From: Cellvibrionaceae bacterium
GTDB taxonomy: Bacteria; Pseudomonadota; Gammaproteobacteria; Pseudomonadales; Cellvibrionaceae
Assembly: GCA_030597965.1 (NCBI GenBank)
Contig: JAUVQU010000101.1
Coordinates: forward strand, 1-8,195
DNA length: 8,195 nucleotides
Reading direction: 5' to 3'
Shown: one piece after another, positions 6,555 through 8,195 of the stretch
Layout of the letters: every line of letters starts with the position of its first letter
Position numbering within the stretch: position 1 is the first letter of the stretch
Translations under genes and position numbers: made by a program
The notes under the pieces: generated by a model
Told to the model about the DNA's origin: nothing
Seen by the model: the letters and a program-made list of their open reading frames with translations, nothing else
The model's database searches: none

Positions 6555-6800
6555 ATGACAGTTGAGCACCACAACCTAGTTCACGAGTTTCCTCATTTAA
6601 AAGAGCAAATTCACCAGCTTAAAACCACAGATAATTATTTCCGGAAGCTTTTTGATCAGTATCATGAGTTGACCACGGAAATTGAAAAAATGGAGAATGA
6701 AGCGGTGACGGTATCTACCGAGACGGAAGAGACGGCCAAGATACGTCGTGTTCATTTAAAGGATCAGCTGCATAGCTTATTAACGGCTGAACCGGCTTAA
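6555..6800 (+). CDS. DUF465 (YdcH-like) small helical protein
   Basis: This 81-residue acidic protein fits the DUF465/YdcH family of short cytoplasmic proteins, whose function is unknown to me. The family pattern is visible as FRKLFDQYHELTTEIEKME (29-47), a polar turn rich in Glu and Thr (48-62), and IRRVHLKDQLHSLL (64-77), the usual LKD-type second helix. Heptad-like leucines suggest two antiparallel helices or a coiled coil; there is no signal peptide or membrane segment. It is slightly longer than E. coli YdcH (74 residues), mainly at the N-terminus, which is His-rich (HHNLVHEFPH). GGAGAG (6544-6549) lies five bases before the ATG, a strong site. It stands alone between a hairpin and a terminator, so it is probably monocistronic and well translated. 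Confidence 0.82.
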   Translation: MTVEHHNLVHEFPHLKEQIHQLKTTDNYFRKLFDQYHELTTEIEKMENEAVTVSTETEETAKIRRVHLKDQLHSLLTAEPA

Positions 6801-6837
6801 TTTGTATTAATAGAGTTCAGTGTAAAAAATAAGAATG

Positions 6838-6877
6838 AAAAAGCCTTTGTCGGAAGTTTTCCAACAGGGGCTTTTTT
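6838..6877. terminator. Long rho-independent terminator between the DUF465 and AraC genes
   Basis: AAAAAGCC (6838-6845) pairs with GGCTTTTT (6869-6876). The stem continues through two G-U pairs and three Watson-Crick pairs, one mismatch (C6851/A6863), then GGAA (6852-6855) with TTCC (6859-6862) around a three-base loop. Six T's (6872-6877) end it on the plus strand and the leading A-run gives a U-tract on the minus strand. It can serve both convergent genes. Confidence 0.88.
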
Positions 6878-6899
6878 ATGATGGCTATTTGAGCGCTTA

Positions 6900-7928
6900 T
6901 TAATTCTGGAGCAACTGTTTTCGGTAGGCACCGGGAGTCAGCCCCGTCCAACCTTTAAACGCGCGAATAAATGCGGCGGTCTCTGTGTATTGGCAATGGT
7001 TTGCCGCTTCGGTGATAGACATATTGGGTTGTTTTAACCAGTAAATAGCGCGATCGCGTCTGATCTGATCTTTAATCTCCTGAAACCTGATACCTTCGGT
7101 CGTTAGTTTGCGCCGTAAAGTTCTTGGTGTTGTCAGTAGTTCTTCGGCTGTATCAATAATGGTCGTGTCTTGGATGTTTGCCGCTTGTTGTAACTGGCGT
7201 GTTACCCGCTCGGTGTAATCATCGGCAAAGCGTGGCTTTTTAAACCAGACGCTGGGTACTTGTTTTAAATACTCTTGCAGTTGTACGGCGTTTCGGTGAA
7301 TGGGTTGCTTCAAAATTTCAGTCGAGAAAATCAATTCATTGTGTGGCGCATTAAACTTGCTGGGGCAGGGAAATAGCAGATGATACTCGCTGGCGTGTAT
7401 GGGGGCAGAGTAGGTGGTGCGTACTTCTTTTAGTGGGATAACCTCGCCGTAGAGCCAGGAAGAAAAGCGGTGCCAAATGAGTAACAGAAATTCGATCAGC
7501 AGGTTGCTTGAGTCTTGCTGTGGACGTACACGATTAATCCGTAGCGCCGTGTGATTGTTGCCAGTATCGTGTAATTCAAAGCTGAGATCATGACCGGTTA
7601 GTTGATAAAAGCGGTGAGTTTCTTCGAATACGGCTTGCAGGTTTTCGCAGTGAATGAGCTTTTCACTGAGCAGGGTGAACATTCCAAACTTACAGGTATT
7701 CAGGCTGCAGCCTAAAAACTCATCATCGGCTGTTATCATGATATTCAATACCAGCATGGCGAGCTGCTTGGGGAGTACGCGCTCGCCACCGGCTAGTTGT
7801 GCTTCGGTAATCTGAGCCTGCTTGAGTAGCTGCTTACGGTTTAAGCCAAGACGTACACCGTTCTCAAGGTGCGCACGTACAAAATCACAGGACACGCTAT
7901 GGTTGATAGGGGTTTTTAGTCTGATCAT
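6900..7928 (-). CDS. AraC-family transcriptional regulator with arabinose-binding-like N-terminal domain
   Basis: A 342-residue DNA-binding regulator. The N-terminal part (about 20-205) resembles the arabinose-binding-like domain (PF12625) seen in OruR-type AraC proteins: GGERVLPKQLAMLVLNI, then FGMFTLLSEKLIHCENL and a FYQL-x-x-H-D segment. The C-terminal AraC domain has two helix-turn-helix units: TAEELLTTPRTLRRKLTTEG (about 260-279) and SITEAANHCQYTETAAFIRAFKGWTGLTP (304-332), the second ending in the characteristic F-x-R-A-F-K-x-W-T-G-x-T-P pattern. Length is usual for this subgroup. No good Shine-Dalgarno precedes the ATG at 7928, and no other start is plausible before residue 58. It is divergent from the acyl-CoA dehydrogenase-like gene at 8128, a layout common for a local activator; the effector is unknown, perhaps a lipid or carboxylate. 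Confidence 0.91.
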   Translation of the reverse strand: MIRLKTPINHSVSCDFVRAHLENGVRLGLNRKQLLKQAQITEAQLAGGERVLPKQLAMLVLNIMITADDEFLGCSLNTCKFGMFTLLSEKLIHCENLQAVFEETHRFYQLTGHDLSFELHDTGNNHTALRINRVRPQQDSSNLLIEFLLLIWHRFSSWLYGEVIPLKEVRTTYSAPIHASEYHLLFPCPSKFNAPHNELIFSTEILKQPIHRNAVQLQEYLKQVPSVWFKKPRFADDYTERVTRQLQQAANIQDTTIIDTAEELLTTPRTLRRKLTTEGIRFQEIKDQIRRDRAIYWLKQPNMSITEAANHCQYTETAAFIRAFKGWTGLTPGAYRKQLLQN

Positions 7929-8127
7929 AGTTTTGGCCGATTTTGCCAGTACAAATTCATTAATAGGCGATATATTAGCTTAAATTTGATTATCTTGTAG
8001 TCTATTTGGCCGTTTATGTTAATTATTTGTCTCGATCCATCATTGTTAATTGGCAGGTATTAACCGAGACTCTGGCGCGATTTATATAAGACCGTGAATC
8101 ATTGCGGGCATCGACGAGGTATTAGTA
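7929..8127. promoter_or_regulatory. Divergent control region between the AraC gene and the acyl-CoA dehydrogenase gene
   Basis: In this AT-rich 199-base gap, TTAACC (8060-8065) and TATATA (8083-8088) at 17-base spacing form a fair rightward promoter, about 40 bases before the GTG. Upstream, TGTTAATT occurs twice in the same orientation (8017-8024 and 8044-8051, 27 bases apart), and TTTGGCCG occurs at 7932-7939 and 8005-8012 (73 bases apart). AraC proteins often bind direct repeats, so the pairs are candidate sites. The repeats are seen; their role is inference. Confidence 0.35.
8116..8119 (+). promoter_or_regulatory. Shine-Dalgarno site supporting the GTG start at 8128
   Basis: GAGG lies eight bases before GTG 8128, which begins the reading frame with an acyl-CoA dehydrogenase-like N-terminus. 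It is the main support for using a GTG here. Confidence 0.55.
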
Positions 8128-8195
8128 GTGAATTTTCAAAGTGATAACCCAGAAGAATTAGAAATGTTCCGTGACATGGTGTTGCGCTTTTTTCA
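8128..8195 (+). CDS. Probable acyl-CoA dehydrogenase, N-terminal fragment (cut by window edge)
   Basis: Only 22 complete codons are visible, reading MNFQSDNPEELEMFRDMVLRFF from the GTG. The pattern of an acidic start followed by E-x-x-M-F-R-D-M-V-x-R-F-F is typical of the first helix of FAD-dependent acyl-CoA dehydrogenases, which oxidise acyl-CoA thioesters at the alpha-beta bond and pass electrons to electron-transfer flavoprotein. No catalytic or FAD residue is within the window, so the call rests on this helix and on the divergent AraC regulator, a common partner for such genes. Chain-length specificity cannot be judged. A related flavin-dependent enzyme of the same superfamily is the main alternative. 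Confidence 0.65.
   Translation, partial: MNFQSDNPEELEMFRDMVLRFF

Overview
The window looks like chromosomal DNA of a marine-type gammaproteobacterium. The reasons are a moderate base composition, the oadG-oadA-oadB order of a sodium-pumping oxaloacetate decarboxylase, a DusC-type tRNA-modifying enzyme, a small DUF465/YdcH-like protein, and an AraC regulator with an arabinose-binding-like domain divergent from an acyl-CoA dehydrogenase. The genus is inference; no RNA gene is present to fix the lineage. I see no transposase, phage gene, integrase, CRISPR array or toxin-antitoxin pair.

Layout. Positions 1-647 (minus) hold the N-terminal two thirds of dusC, cut by the left edge. A gene-free stretch of 377 bases follows, with an inverted repeat and a possible promoter. 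The oad operon (1025-4426, plus) encodes gamma, alpha and beta subunits with short gaps and a Shine-Dalgarno site before each, and ends at a strong bidirectional hairpin. A classical short-chain dehydrogenase (4527-5303, minus) converges on that hairpin. It is divergent from an extended-SDR epimerase/dehydratase-like gene (5455-6435, plus); the AT-rich gap between them carries an 8-bp inverted repeat. A 13-bp perfect stem without a U-tract follows, then a DUF465 gene (6555-6800, plus) and a second bidirectional terminator. An AraC-family regulator (6900-7928, minus) is divergent from the start of an acyl-CoA dehydrogenase-like gene (from 8128, plus), cut by the right edge.

How the genes work together. 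OadA takes the carboxyl group from oxaloacetate onto its biotin, OadB decarboxylates carboxybiotin and exports Na+, and OadG anchors the complex; the three form one functional unit. The two SDR-type enzymes share an intergenic control region but have no assignable substrate. The AraC protein is a plausible local regulator of the acyl-CoA dehydrogenase, by position only.

Overall this is mostly ordinary core-genome content. The most interesting points are a Gln in OadA at a position that is normally a metal-binding His, the dyads in three intergenic regions, and the U-less hairpin. I found no convincing undescribed system.
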